In this document: piece by piece, positions 25,923 through 35,388 of the stretch | How positions within the stretch are numbered: position 1 is the first letter of the stretch | How the letters are laid out: the number at the start of each line of letters is the position of its first letter | DNA from: Chitinophaga niabensis | GTDB lineage: Bacteria > Bacteroidota > Bacteroidia > Chitinophagales > Chitinophagaceae | Direction of reading: 5' to 3' | Assembly (NCBI GenBank): GCA_017849435.1 | Contig: JAFIGY010000002.1 | Location: 186,001 to 250,000, forward strand | Length of the DNA: 64,000 bases | The notes under the pieces: model-generated | The model's database searches: none | What the model saw: only the letters and a program-made list of their open reading frames with translations | Told to the model about the DNA's origin: nothing | Made by a program: the position numbers and the translations under genes

Positions 25923-26282
25923 ATGACTGCTTTTATTTTGATCATTGATGATGAACCAGACATATGCCGGCTTTTACAATTGAGTTTAAGCAAATATGGC
26001 TTTAAAGTAAAATATGTGCATGCGCTATCGGAAGGTATGCAGTTCCTGCAACGACACAGGCCGGATATCCTTTTCCTGGACATCCATCTGCCGGACGGCG
26101 ATGGCCTGGAAGCCCTGCCCCAGATCAAAAGCCAGTACCCCGACCTCCCCGTGATCACGATCAGCGCCTATGACAGCGGTATCGAAAAACAAAAGGCTCT
26201 AACAGCAGGAGCGGCCCGTTTTTTGCCGAAACCTTTTAATGTAGGCATGCTGCAGGAGATCGTCTCTGCAGTGAAGAGCTAA
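25923..26282 (+). CDS. Single-domain response regulator
   Basis: A 119-residue stand-alone receiver domain (CheY-like). Acidic pocket in ILIIDDEPD, phospho-acceptor Asp53 in LFLDIHLPDGDG, the switch Ser in ITISAYDSG and the Lys in RFLPKPFN. No output domain, so it probably passes phosphate on or binds a partner. The ATG at 25923 is used because the upstream extension does not resemble protein. It is 66 bases before the sigma-54 regulator gene. Confidence 0.88.
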   Translation: MTAFILIIDDEPDICRLLQLSLSKYGFKVKYVHALSEGMQFLQRHRPDILFLDIHLPDGDGLEALPQIKSQYPDLPVITISAYDSGIEKQKALTAGAARFLPKPFNVGMLQEIVSAVKS

Positions 26283-26348
26283 GTCCCGGTAAACGGGCAT
26301 ATGCATAATTATTCGTAAATTTAATATCCTGTCCAGACCATATTTATT

Positions 26349-27770
26349 ATGAAGAGAATCCTCATTATTGATGATGAAATAAACATATGTACTCTTCTCA
26401 GTAAATTCCTGAACAAGCACGGGTTTAAGGCGGAAAGTACGATGTCAGGCGCGCAGGCAATGAAGATGCTGAAAGAGCAGCCGTATGATCTGGTATTATG
26501 CGATTACCGTCTCAAAGACACGGACGGATCACAACTGCTATCCGATATCCGCCAGCTTTACCCGCAAACCGTGGTGATCATCATCACCGGTTATACCGAT
26601 GTACGCATCGCCGTGGAAATGGTGAAGAATGGCGCATATGATTATATCTCCAAACCGCTCTATCCGGATGAGATCCTCAGCCTTGTGAACAAAGCGCTTT
26701 CCACCCGCGAAGAAGTGGTTCCGGAACAACCGCACGTTCCGCCGCATGCGCATGAAACGCTGACGCCGCCGCAAAAGAACGGGGATTATTATGTATACGG
26801 TGACAGTGAACCCTCCCGCGCCCTTTACCAGGAACTCACATTGGTAGCGCCTACGGATTACAGCGTCATCATATTCGGGGAAACCGGCACCGGGAAAGAA
26901 TCCGTGGCACATCTTATTCACAACCGCAGTGGCCGGAAAAAACAATCCTTCATTGCGCTGGACTGTGGCAGCCTCTCCAAAGAGCTGGCCGCTAGCGAAC
27001 TCTTCGGTCATGAAAAAGGTTCCTTTACGGGGGCCATCAACACCAAAATAGGCGCCTTTGAACAAGCCCATGGCGGCACCTTGTTCCTGGACGAGATCTC
27101 CAACCTTTCTTACGATATACAAGTGGCACTGCTGCGCGTGATCCAGGAAAAACAGATCCGCCGCGTAGGCAGCATGAAGGAAATTGAAGTAGACGTCCGC
27201 CTCATCGTAGCATCCAACGAAAACCTGTTTGAATCCGTGCAGAAAGGGAAATTCCGGGAAGATCTCTTCCACCGGTTCAATGAATTCACCATCCACATCC
27301 CACCCCTCCGGGAACGCAATGCGGACCTGCATTTATTCGTAACCACATTCCTGGAACAAACAGGGAAAGAATTGAACAAACCAACGACCTCATTGAGCGA
27401 AGAAGTCTGGGAATGCTTCCGGCAGTACGACTGGCCCGGCAACATCCGTGAGCTGAAAAATGTGATCCGGCGGGCATGTTTACTCACTCCTGCCGGAAAG
27501 GAGATCACCATGACGGCGCTACCACTGGAACTGAAGGCCGGCGGCATGTTCCGGGCGCAAGCCGCTACAGACATGGCCGAGCCGGAAATCCCCGAGATCG
27601 CCATGCTGGATTCCAACGACCTGAAGGCCGTAGCGCTCAAAGCAGAATACAACAAGATCATCAACGTGCTGAAAGCCGTCAAGTATAACAAAACAAAAGC
27701 AGCACAATTGTTGAATATCGACAGGAAAACCCTCTACAACAAACTCCGCCTGCTCAATATCAATTACTGA
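26349..27770 (+). CDS. Sigma-54-dependent response regulator (NtrC family)
   Basis: A 473-residue activator. Receiver domain with Asp52 ([11 protein letters not shown]), AAA+ domain with Walker A GETGTGKE, sigma-54 loop GSFTGA (Ser in place of the usual Ala) and Walker [10 protein letters not shown], then a Fis-type helix-turn-helix ([20 protein letters not shown]). It ends a run of four two-component genes and is the likely output of the upstream NtrB-like hybrid. Its 3' end overlaps the convergent glyoxalase gene by 7 bases. Targets unknown. Confidence 0.95.
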   Translation: MKRILIIDDEINICTLLSKFLNKHGFKAESTMSGAQAMKMLKEQPYDLVLCDYRLKDTDGSQLLSDIRQLYPQTVVIIITGYTDVRIAVEMVKNGAYDYISKPLYPDEILSLVNKALSTREEVVPEQPHVPPHAHETLTPPQKNGDYYVYGDSEPSRALYQELTLVAPTDYSVIIFGETGTGKESVAHLIHNRSGRKKQSFIALDCGSLSKELAASELFGHEKGSFTGAINTKIGAFEQAHGGTLFLDEISNLSYDIQVALLRVIQEKQIRRVGSMKEIEVDVRLIVASNENLFESVQKGKFREDLFHRFNEFTIHIPPLRERNADLHLFVTTFLEQTGKELNKPTTSLSEEVWECFRQYDWPGNIRELKNVIRRACLLTPAGKEITMTALPLELKAGGMFRAQAATDMAEPEIPEIAMLDSNDLKAVALKAEYNKIINVLKAVKYNKTKAAQLLNIDRKTLYNKLRLLNINY

Positions 27771-28261
27771 GCCTGGCGGTTCAATTCCTGTAGCAGGTCC
27801 GTCAGGTTCAAACGATGCGTGTACATGGTCAGTTCTCCGGACGCATCTTTCGGCCACAATTCCCGCGGACGATCCCAGTATAGCTCCAGCCCGTTCATAT
27901 CAGGATCATTCAGGTACAATGCTTCGGACACGCCGTGATCCGCAAAACCAGTGAAGGGTACATTGGCTTCTGAGAGCCGCTTGTAAATGGCGGCAAGGTC
28001 TTTTCTTTCAGGATAGAGGATCGCTACATGATACAATCCCGCCGCATTTTCCGGCGCAGGGGGCATACCCTTGCTATGCCAGGTGTTCAGCCCGATGTGA
28101 TGATGATATCCGCCGGCAGAAATAAAAGCCGCCTGCTCTCCGTATTTCATCATCAGTTCAAATCCGAGTAATCCGCAATAAAAATCCAGGGAGCGCTGCA
28201 GATCGGAAACCTTCAGGTGTACATGACCGATGCGCGTTTCGGCGGGAACAGTATAGCTCAT
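27764..28261 (-). CDS. VOC-family (glyoxalase/catechol dioxygenase-like) protein
   Basis: A 165-residue protein of the vicinal-oxygen-chelate fold. It has two beta-alpha-beta-beta-beta halves (RIGHVHLKVSDLQRSLDFYCGLLGFEL; LYHVAILYPERKDLAAIYKRL). Likely metal ligands are His14, His74 or its neighbours in GGYHHHIGLN, and Glu in GLELYWDRP. The WHSKG and LYWDRP segments are typical of CatE-like catechol 2,3-dioxygenase relatives, but the substrate is unknown. A TATATTTG -7 box lies 19 bases upstream. Confidence 0.88.
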   Translation of the reverse strand: MSYTVPAETRIGHVHLKVSDLQRSLDFYCGLLGFELMMKYGEQAAFISAGGYHHHIGLNTWHSKGMPPAPENAAGLYHVAILYPERKDLAAIYKRLSEANVPFTGFADHGVSEALYLNDPDMNGLELYWDRPRELWPKDASGELTMYTHRLNLTDLLQELNRQAQ

Positions 28262-28280
28262 AAACTGTTTGATTTAGGTA

Positions 28281-28288
28281 CAAATATA
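28281..28288 (-). promoter_or_regulatory. -7 box of the VOC gene
   Basis: An exact TAnnTTTG match (TATATTTG, minus strand), 19 bases before the ATG, in the 31-base gap after the dicarboxylate transporter. Confidence 0.45.
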
Positions 28289-28292
28289 CGCG

Positions 28293-29633
28293 CTACCAGT
28301 ACAGGTTCGCCAGCAGGAACCCGGCCGCCACGGAGGTGGCTACGCTTACCAGTCCGGGTACCATAAAGCTGTGATTCACGAGGAATTTCCCGATGTGTGT
28401 ACTGCCCGTTCTGTCAAAACTGATCGCCGCCAGCAGGGTGGGATATCCCGGCAATACAAAATCCCCGTTGGTAGCCGGGAACATGGCCACAAGATTGGCC
28501 GGCGCAATGCCCAGCAGCACCCCCAGCGGCATCAGCGCTTTGGTGGTAGCGGCCTGACTGAAGAGCAGCATACTCAGGATGAACAGCGCGATGGAGAACG
28601 TCCACGGAGCGGAGCGCACCATGTTACCCAGCGTTCCTTCTATCATTGCTTCATTCGCCTGCATGAACGTTGCGCTCATCCACACCACACCAAAAATAGA
28701 TACCACCGCCTGCGCACCCGCAGAAAAAAGGCTCGCTTTCGCCACTGCTGCGGTAGAGGTACGCGTTACAATCAGCATCAGTCCTGCTGCGGCCAGCATC
28801 ACCAGTTCTATTACAGCGGCCATTTTGATGGTCCCGTTGGCATTCACGGAAAGGGTGGCTGCGCCGGGTTTGAAGGTGGGCAGCAATCCGGGGAATGCGC
28901 CGGCCAGCACTACCAAAATGAAAGCGGCCGCAAAAATGAGTACGGACGCTTTAGCGCCGCGGGGCAGCGGTTGCTCGTCTTTCGTCCGCTCTGCATCCAG
29001 CTCCCGCGCGAATTCAGGGTCTTTCATTTTCTCGAGGAATACCGGGTCTTTATCCAACTCTTTCCCTTTCTTCCATACAACGATCACGCCGGCCAGGATG
29101 CCGATGATACAGGCAGGGATACATATTTTGAGGATGTGCACCAATTGTATTTGTCCCGCCAGTATCGTGATCATAGCAGCGGTGGCCGCGGAAACCGGGC
29201 TGGACGTGATGCCCAGGTGCGCCGCGATCACAGATATGCTCAACGGACGTTCCGGACGGATCCTTTTTTTGATGGCTACTTCAGAGATCACCGGCAGCAG
29301 GGAGTAGTTGATATGCGATGTACCGGCAAATACCGTGAAGCAATAAGTGACCAGCGGTCCCATCAACGTGATCATGGAAGGATTGCGGCGCAGGATCTTT
29401 TCCGCGATGCGCACCAGGTAATCCATCCCACCTGCAGCCTGCATAGTAGCAGCGGTGGATACTACGGCCAGAATGATGAACACCACATCCACCGGCGGTT
29501 CAGCCGGGCGCATGCGGAACAAAAAAATGTACAGGGCAAGGGCAATCATCCCCGTTACTCCCATACCAATGCCTTTCATTCGGGCGCCAATCAGGATGGC
29601 TGCGAGCAGGATGGCAAACTGTAGCCAGATCAT
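28293..29633 (-). CDS. Anaerobic C4-dicarboxylate transporter (Dcu family)
   Basis: A 446-residue polytopic inner-membrane protein with 10-12 helices. Family segments include GTSHINYSLLPVISEVA, LGITSSPVSAATAAM and PATNGDFVLPGYPTLLAAI. Dcu proteins exchange aspartate or fumarate for succinate. It follows aspartase by 28 bases, a classic pairing: import aspartate, deaminate to fumarate, use fumarate as electron acceptor, export succinate. DcuA and DcuB cannot be separated by eye. Confidence 0.95.
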   Translation of the reverse strand: MIWLQFAILLAAILIGARMKGIGMGVTGMIALALYIFLFRMRPAEPPVDVVFIILAVVSTAATMQAAGGMDYLVRIAEKILRRNPSMITLMGPLVTYCFTVFAGTSHINYSLLPVISEVAIKKRIRPERPLSISVIAAHLGITSSPVSAATAAMITILAGQIQLVHILKICIPACIIGILAGVIVVWKKGKELDKDPVFLEKMKDPEFARELDAERTKDEQPLPRGAKASVLIFAAAFILVVLAGAFPGLLPTFKPGAATLSVNANGTIKMAAVIELVMLAAAGLMLIVTRTSTAAVAKASLFSAGAQAVVSIFGVVWMSATFMQANEAMIEGTLGNMVRSAPWTFSIALFILSMLLFSQAATTKALMPLGVLLGIAPANLVAMFPATNGDFVLPGYPTLLAAISFDRTGSTHIGKFLVNHSFMVPGLVSVATSVAAGFLLANLYW

Positions 29634-29661
29634 ACGTGGTTTTTAACGGCCCAAGATACAG

Positions 29662-31068
29662 TTATCTGTTGATAAACTTCGGCCGGATCATATTATCGAA
29701 GGTGAAGATCTCATCCCATTTTTCCTGGGTCACCAGTTTCTTTTCCTTCACTGCAATATCATGTACGGATTTGCCCGTTTCCAGCGCCTCCCGCGCAATG
29801 GCAGCCGATTTCTCATACCCGATGATGGGGTTCAGTTGTGTGACGATGCCGATACTTTGCATCACCATTTCCTGTGTATGGGCGGCGTTGGCCGTAATGC
29901 CCACCACACATTTCTCACGCAGGGCATTGCAGGCATTGGTCATATAAGTGATGGAAGTGAAGAGAGAGAAGGAAATGACCGGCTCCATCACGTTCAGTTG
30001 TAACTGCCCCGCTTCCGCAGCCATGGTGAGGGTGAGATCCGCGCCGATCACATAAAAAGCCGTCTGATTCACTACTTCCGGGATCACGGGATTCACTTTG
30101 CCTGGCATGATGGAAGAACCCGGCTGAAGAGGCGGAAGGTTGATTTCGTTTAGCCCGCACCGTGGGCCGGATGACAGGAGGCGCAGATCGTTGCATATCT
30201 TGGAAACCTTTACAGCCGTCCGTTTCAGTACGCCCGACAATTGCACGTAGGCGCCGGCATCGTAGGTGGCTTCTATAAGATCACCGGCCAGCACCAGGTC
30301 AAGACCCGTCACTTTGCGCAGGTATTCCACCACCAGTGGAGCGTACCCTTCCGGGGCATTCACGCCGGTGCCGATAGCAGTGGCGCCCATGTTGATCTCC
30401 GAGATCAGCCGCTTGCTGTCTTCAATGCGGGAGAGCTCTTCCCGCAGGTTGGTGGCGAAAGCTTTGAATTCATCGCCCATACTCATGGGCACGGCATCCT
30501 GCAGTTGCGTGCGGCCCATTTTAAGCACCTGCCGGAACTCCTCCCCCTTGGCCTCAAACGAATCCGCCAGCGCCCGTAAACTCTGGCTGTAGGCTGTCAG
30601 CTTGTTGATGAGGGCAATGCGGAAAGCTGTGGGATATGCATCGTTGGTGGATTGTGAGCAGTTGACGTGATTGTTGGGATGGCAGGCATCGTAATCGCCT
30701 TTTTCTTTTCCCATCATTTCCAGCGCTACATTGGCGATCACTTCGTTGGCGTTCATGTTCACGGAAGTGCCGGCGCCGCCCTGGATGAGGTCTGTAATGA
30801 ACTGATCGTTGAACTCTCCGTTGATCACCCGGTCACTGGCTTTTACGATACAGGTAGCGGTTTCGCGGTTTAGGACGCCCAGCTCGGCATTAGCCATGGC
30901 GGCAGCTTTCTTTACATACCCTAACGCCTGTACGAAAAGTGGTTCCACCTTCAGCGGAATGCCGGTAATGTGGAAGTTCTCAATGGCCCGCAGCGTTTGG
31001 ATGCCATAGTACACATCTTGGGGGATCTCTCTTTCTCCGAGGAAATCATGTTCACGACGTTGTTTCAT
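29662..31068 (-). CDS. aspA: Aspartate ammonia-lyase
   Basis: A 468-residue aspartase of the fumarase/aspartase superfamily. The catalytic flexible loop is GSSIMPGKVNPVIPE. Other conserved segments are NMNANEVIANVALE, HVNCSQSTNDAYPTAFR and GRTQLQDAVPMSMG. It converts L-aspartate to fumarate and ammonia. It forms an operon with the downstream C4-dicarboxylate transporter. The length matches the family. Confidence 0.96.
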   Translation of the reverse strand: MKQRREHDFLGEREIPQDVYYGIQTLRAIENFHITGIPLKVEPLFVQALGYVKKAAAMANAELGVLNRETATCIVKASDRVINGEFNDQFITDLIQGGAGTSVNMNANEVIANVALEMMGKEKGDYDACHPNNHVNCSQSTNDAYPTAFRIALINKLTAYSQSLRALADSFEAKGEEFRQVLKMGRTQLQDAVPMSMGDEFKAFATNLREELSRIEDSKRLISEINMGATAIGTGVNAPEGYAPLVVEYLRKVTGLDLVLAGDLIEATYDAGAYVQLSGVLKRTAVKVSKICNDLRLLSSGPRCGLNEINLPPLQPGSSIMPGKVNPVIPEVVNQTAFYVIGADLTLTMAAEAGQLQLNVMEPVISFSLFTSITYMTNACNALREKCVVGITANAAHTQEMVMQSIGIVTQLNPIIGYEKSAAIAREALETGKSVHDIAVKEKKLVTQEKWDEIFTFDNMIRPKFINR

Positions 31069-31114
31069 AGTTCGTTCGTTTTAACTATGTTAAGGTCGTT
31101 ATTTTTTTGATTTA

Positions 31115-31591
31115 TCAGCGCGGGGTATCGGCAGCATGTTGCTGCTCCTGCCGGATCTTTTCTCTTTCGTGCTGGCGGTCTTCGATCTGGCGGTATTTAA
31201 AATAAAAGAGGATAGCGAGGAAAAGACAGAGCTTGAACAGGATGAATGCGATAATGAAGATCCATTTCCATACTTTATGTACGGTGATGTAATTGCTCTG
31301 ATTGGGCTGTATGTTGATGAAGGTATAGTTCGTCTTTTTATCACGATTCGCACCGCTTTCTGTTTGCGCCCATTCTACAGGCTGCAGGGTGCGGTCGCGA
31401 AGCTCCACAGGCGGCGGAACAGCGTCCGCCAGCCAGAGCCGGTGAAGCGTGTGTTCCACCTTACCGAGCTCCGTACGCAACTCGGGATGGTGCTGTAACA
31501 TCTGCTCCAGCTCCCTGGCTTCCTCCGGGGTTGCCAGGCCCAGCGCATAGCTTTCTACTACGCCGCTTTCTATGTATTCTTGTAGATTCAA
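31115..31591 (-). CDS. Anti-sigma factor, membrane-anchored
   Basis: A 158-residue protein. The N-terminal domain (residues 1-70, YIESGVVESYALGLATPEEARELEQML) is the helical anti-sigma type seen next to ECF sigma factors of Bacteroidota. One membrane helix (about 108-130) is followed by a charged cytoplasmic or periplasmic coil (QIEDRQHEREKIRQEQQ). It overlaps the sigma-factor gene by 4 bases (ATGA), so the two are made together. The DNA strand continues to aspA after 46 bases without a terminator I can see. Confidence 0.82.
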   Translation of the reverse strand: MNLQEYIESGVVESYALGLATPEEARELEQMLQHHPELRTELGKVEHTLHRLWLADAVPPPVELRDRTLQPVEWAQTESGANRDKKTNYTFINIQPNQSNYITVHKVWKWIFIIAFILFKLCLFLAILFYFKYRQIEDRQHEREKIRQEQQHAADTPR

Positions 31592-32091
31592 CTGCGTCTT
31601 GCAAATTTTCTGAAAGCAATCATTGCTTCAAGCAGTAAATGGTTCACTTGTTCTTCCTCTATGCCTAAACGGGCAGCTACATCTGTTCTGGGTAGCCCCC
31701 TGCAATAACATAATTGAAACACCTTACGGCAATAACCGCTCAGGGAATTACTGAATTGTTTTATACCACTTTTCGCAAGGATAGTTATTTCATTACCAGT
31801 TAACGCGACTTTCGGAATCTCATGCACTGCGGATTCCCGCGTCATCTTCATAAGCCACGAAAATAATGATATTCCGCCAGATTGCCGGAATTCACCAATA
31901 TTTTTAAATATACGGGTGAACGTGCGTACCAGGGCCTCTTCCGCATCCCCTTCTTCCGGTATCAATTGCAGTAACATGCCGTACATCGCTCCCGCATAAC
32001 GGTCATATAACCAGCGTTTTGCCGCAGGGTCTCCGGCTTGTATACGGTTGATCAGAAAATGCTCATCCTCGAATGGGGTATCCAGCTGCAA
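31588..32091 (-). CDS. Sigma-70 family (ECF-like) sigma factor
   Basis: About 167 residues. Region 2 is DPAAKRWLYDRYAGAMYGML to GGISLFSWLMKM, and region 4 is RKVFQLCYCRGLPRTDVAARLGIEEEQVNHLLLEA. No ATG lies at a sensible place: upstream ATGs in this frame fall inside the divergent DUF62 gene and would add over 70 unrelated residues. The TTG at 32091 (MQLDTPFEDEHFL) gives the usual start just before region 2. The annotation of the start is therefore uncertain. It is partnered by the overlapping anti-sigma gene. Confidence 0.75.
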   Translation of the reverse strand: MQLDTPFEDEHFLINRIQAGDPAAKRWLYDRYAGAMYGMLLQLIPEEGDAEEALVRTFTRIFKNIGEFRQSGGISLFSWLMKMTRESAVHEIPKVALTGNEITILAKSGIKQFSNSLSGYCRKVFQLCYCRGLPRTDVAARLGIEEEQVNHLLLEAMIAFRKFARRS

Positions 32092-32181
32092 GCCTTCACA
32101 TGTTTTGGTGTAATAGTAATATAACGAAAAAGGCCGGTTTTCGAAATATCCCTTACTTTTAATCTCCGAGAATTGATCCGT

Positions 32182-33078
32182 ATGCAACCACTCCGTCTGC
32201 TGCTCATCATCCTGACCTTTTACACGTCTTCCGTTTTTGCCCAAACGGGCGCGCTGGTGCTGCAAACCGATTTCGGGTTGAAAGACGGAGCAGTATCTGC
32301 CATGAAAGGTGTTGCTTACGGCGTTTCCAGCCAGCTCAGGATATTCGACCTTACCCATGAGATTCCGGCTTACAATATCTGGGAAGCAGCTTACCGCCTG
32401 CAACAGACAGCATTATACTGGCCCGTGGGAACAGTGTTCGTATCGGTCGTGGATCCCGGAGTTGGTTCCGAAAGGAGATCCGTTGTATTACGTACGAAGA
32501 GCGGCCATTATTTTGTGTCTCCGGATAACGGCACACTTACTTTGGTGGCGCAGCAGTTAGGGATAGATGCCGTGCGGGAGATCGATGAAAAAAAGAACCG
32601 CCTGCCGGGCTCTTCCAGGTCTTATACTTTTCATGGCCGTGATGTATACGCCTACACCGGCGCGAGGATGGCAGCCGCCGTGATCCCTTTCGATTCCGTA
32701 GGCCCCCTGCTGCCGGCATCGGTGGTGAGCATCCCTTATCAGCACGCGGAATACCGGAAAGGAACGATGTATGGGAATATCCCGGTGCTGGATGTGCAAT
32801 ACGGGAATGTGTGGACGAACATCGATGAACAAGCATTGTCTAATCTGCATCTGCAATATGGCGATCAGCTCCGGGTGCGCATCTTCTTCCGGAAATCATT
32901 AATATACGATGGTGTGATGCCATACGTCACCACCTTCGCTGCTGTCAAACAGGGTCAGCCGCTGGCTTACCAGAACAGCCTGATGAACTTGTCATTCGCG
33001 CTCAACTACGGAGACTTTGCGGCCAAACACAAAGTACGCAGTGGCCCGGAATGGACGGTGGAAGTACAACGGAAATAA
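32182..33078 (+). CDS. Secreted SAM hydroxide adenosyltransferase-like protein (DUF62)
   Basis: A 298-residue protein of the DUF62/fluorinase-like family, which splits S-adenosylmethionine using hydroxide. Family motifs are LQTDFGLKDG, VVDPGVGSERR, SPDNGTLT and a C-terminal beta domain. Unlike cytoplasmic relatives it starts with a clear signal peptide (LLLIILTFYTSSVFAQ), so it should be exported, where SAM is not expected. The ATG at 32182 is used; a TTG at 32173 is unlikely. The thioesterase gene follows 10 bases later. Confidence 0.88.
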   Translation: MQPLRLLLIILTFYTSSVFAQTGALVLQTDFGLKDGAVSAMKGVAYGVSSQLRIFDLTHEIPAYNIWEAAYRLQQTALYWPVGTVFVSVVDPGVGSERRSVVLRTKSGHYFVSPDNGTLTLVAQQLGIDAVREIDEKKNRLPGSSRSYTFHGRDVYAYTGARMAAAVIPFDSVGPLLPASVVSIPYQHAEYRKGTMYGNIPVLDVQYGNVWTNIDEQALSNLHLQYGDQLRVRIFFRKSLIYDGVMPYVTTFAAVKQGQPLAYQNSLMNLSFALNYGDFAAKHKVRSGPEWTVEVQRK

Positions 33079-33088
33079 TTGTAACAGG

Positions 33089-33475
33089 ATGGAAAAAGCA
33101 TTGAAAATACAACAGTCGGAAACCCGCATCTTTAAAGCGGTATTCCCCAACACAACAAACCACTATGACACCCTTTTTGGCGGAACAGCCATGCAGCTGA
33201 TGGATGAAGTAGCCTTTATTACGGCTACGCGGTATTCCCGCAAAAGAATGGTAACAGTATCGTCCGATAAGATCGATTTTAAAAAACCCATTCCCGGTGG
33301 CACCATCGTGGAACTGATCGGTCGCGTTGAACATGTAGGCACTACCAGCCTCAAAGTATCTGTAGAGATATTTGTGGAAGAAATGTATTCGGAAGAGCGT
33401 TATAAAGCCATCAGCGGCATCTTCACATTTGTGGCTATCGACGAATATAAGCGCCCTGTGCCCATAGAAGCCTGA
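33089..33475 (+). CDS. Acyl-CoA thioesterase (hotdog fold)
   Basis: A 128-residue single hotdog-domain thioesterase of the YciA/BACH type. It has NHYDTLFGGTAMQLMDEVAFITA (with the catalytic Asp), SSDKIDFKKPIPGGTIVELIG and the strand LKVSVEIFVEE. It hydrolyses acyl-CoA thioesters; chain length not predictable. It follows the DUF62 gene by 10 bases and meets the alpha/beta hydrolase gene tail to tail. Confidence 0.9.
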   Translation: MEKALKIQQSETRIFKAVFPNTTNHYDTLFGGTAMQLMDEVAFITATRYSRKRMVTVSSDKIDFKKPIPGGTIVELIGRVEHVGTTSLKVSVEIFVEEMYSEERYKAISGIFTFVAIDEYKRPVPIEA

Positions 33476-33480
33476 GACAA

Positions 33481-34737
33481 TTATTGTTTCTTCAGGAAAT
33501 CCAGCACCGTTCTATTGAACCGCTCTGCGTCTTCAACGGGAATGTAGTGGGTGGCCTTCTCAAAGATATGCAACTCGCCGTGCGGTATAGACGATGCGAT
33601 GAGACGGGTATGTTCATCCCTGATCAGATCATCGCTTCCCGCCATCACCAGAACAGGGCAACGGATATTTCCCAGCTGCGCAATAGTGATATGCGGTTCT
33701 TCTATCAACATCGTCATCAAACGCCGCACCTGCTCATTTTCTCCCGGTTTCAACTTCTTCAGTTCCTCATGCACGGCAGCGATCACTTCCGGCTTCACGG
33801 ATGTTGTATCAGGATTGAGATTGGCGCCCATGACCATCAGACTTTTCACACGGTCAGGGTATTTGCCGGCCAATATCAGACCGGTATTGCCCCCGTCGCT
33901 CCAGCCCAATACATGCGCCTGTCTGATCTTCAGCTTGTCCAGCAACGCATGGGCATCTTCCGCAAAAAGATCGTAGCTCAGCCGCGTACCGTCATCACCG
34001 GATTGCCCTTGCATGCGGGTATCTGCCGCTATCACCTTGTAATGTTTTGACAGCTCCGGTATCTGCTTTGCGAAATCCGCGATGGACTGACCGTTGCCAT
34101 GCAGCAACAAAAGCGGCTCCCCTTCCCCATACACCTCGTAATACAGGCGGATGCCGTTCACCTTTGCGGTTTTACCGGCTTTATCATTCTTTCCGAAAGG
34201 GATCACATCCTCCGGCGACAGTAGCCTGTTGCCATCAATGGCCAGATAGTTGTCCCGGATGCGGAACGAGGAATCCCGCGGAGCGTATTTCCAGCCATTA
34301 AGCGCCGAAGGGTCGTTGAAAGGAACACCTTTCAGCACGGCAGTATCCCAGGTGCCGGGTGTTCGTTCTACCAACAATGCAAAATTGTTGTAGGCATATT
34401 GTCCGGGCCCGAAAAACAAACCGCCGAACGCGATAGTGCTGTCTTTCTCCCTGAACGTTCCGGTAATGGAATACCGCTTCCATTGCGGATCACGAATGGG
34501 CCGGTCGCGCATGTTGTTGAAATAGCTGATGCCGCCCCCTTGCTTTTGCACGTTCACCCACAGGGCAGCATAGGAGGTTTTACCAGCAGGCTCGGCTTTC
34601 ACATCGGCCTCCAGCCGGTAGGCATGGCCCTGCCAGGATGCTTTTACAAGTGTTTGTTGAAAAAAAGAATTCCAGGTTTTACCATACTGGGCAAAACAGG
34701 ATAACGGGCATAGCAATGCGAGCAGTAATTTCTTCAT
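33481..34737 (-). CDS. Secreted alpha/beta hydrolase with N-terminal beta domain
   Basis: A 418-residue exported protein. Signal peptide (residues 1-16, CPLSCFAQ), an N-terminal beta-sandwich-like domain of about 150 residues (YRLEADVKAEPAGKTSYAALWVNVQK), then an alpha/beta hydrolase domain from about 190. LLLLHGNGQS carries the oxyanion hole, the nucleophile Ser is in LGWSDGGN, and the acid and His lie in MAGSDDLI and ATHYIP. Substrate unknown. Confidence 0.87.
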   Translation of the reverse strand: MKKLLLALLCPLSCFAQYGKTWNSFFQQTLVKASWQGHAYRLEADVKAEPAGKTSYAALWVNVQKQGGGISYFNNMRDRPIRDPQWKRYSITGTFREKDSTIAFGGLFFGPGQYAYNNFALLVERTPGTWDTAVLKGVPFNDPSALNGWKYAPRDSSFRIRDNYLAIDGNRLLSPEDVIPFGKNDKAGKTAKVNGIRLYYEVYGEGEPLLLLHGNGQSIADFAKQIPELSKHYKVIAADTRMQGQSGDDGTRLSYDLFAEDAHALLDKLKIRQAHVLGWSDGGNTGLILAGKYPDRVKSLMVMGANLNPDTTSVKPEVIAAVHEELKKLKPGENEQVRRLMTMLIEEPHITIAQLGNIRCPVLVMAGSDDLIRDEHTRLIASSIPHGELHIFEKATHYIPVEDAERFNRTVLDFLKKQ

Positions 34738-34753
34738 AAGTGGCTGATGTACG

Positions 34754-35257
34754 TCAGATCATCCCTTCACTCTTGGGATAATCAAAAAAGAGGAAGCGCT
34801 TTTTGGCACGGTCAAATTCCTCCCAGTGATCGGTTTCCGCTTCTATGGCAAATATACCGGTTGTCGGCACATTGTCGATACGAATCTCTTCGGTAAGATA
34901 GTTGGCAAAATCAGTGATCCCGGGGTTGTGAGCAAAAATAGCCACGGCATTGAAGTCATCGTCGATCTTGGTGATCACCTTGAGAAAGGTGGATGCATAA
35001 CAGAGGTATAGCTCGTCTTCCAGCAGAATGGCCTCTTTCGGGTATTTCCATTCCCTGGCCATAATACGGGCAGTGGCACGGGCGCGTTTCGCAGGACTGG
35101 AAATGATCAGTTCAGGAACGGTACCCCTGGTTAACAGCCTTGCAGCCATTTCGGGGGCATTTTGCTTGCCGCGTTTGTTAAGCGGCCGGTCAAAATCGTC
35201 CATATCCGGATCGTTCCAGCTGGATTTAGCGTGGCGGATGAGTAACAATGTTTTCAT
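34754..35257 (-). CDS. SixA-type histidine phosphatase
   Basis: A 167-residue phosphoglycerate-mutase-like protein. The catalytic motif LLIRHAKSSW (RHA) is at the N-terminus, with a second His in FAHNPGITDFANYL. SixA proteins remove phosphate from histidines, for example of Hpt domains; this one may act on small molecules instead. The ATG at 35257 is used because the upstream 23 residues are not protein-like. Confidence 0.88.
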   Translation of the reverse strand: MKTLLLIRHAKSSWNDPDMDDFDRPLNKRGKQNAPEMAARLLTRGTVPELIISSPAKRARATARIMAREWKYPKEAILLEDELYLCYASTFLKVITKIDDDFNAVAIFAHNPGITDFANYLTEEIRIDNVPTTGIFAIEAETDHWEEFDRAKKRFLFFDYPKSEGMI

Positions 35258-35388
35258 ACACATTGTAAACCATTGAGTACAAACACTTATCCGAAAATAC
35301 GGTATTTTACCGTAAGTTAACGCCAATGATATTTCGCGCTAAGGGCGGAAAGAGGAATTAAGATAAAATTAACACATATAAAGATGTA

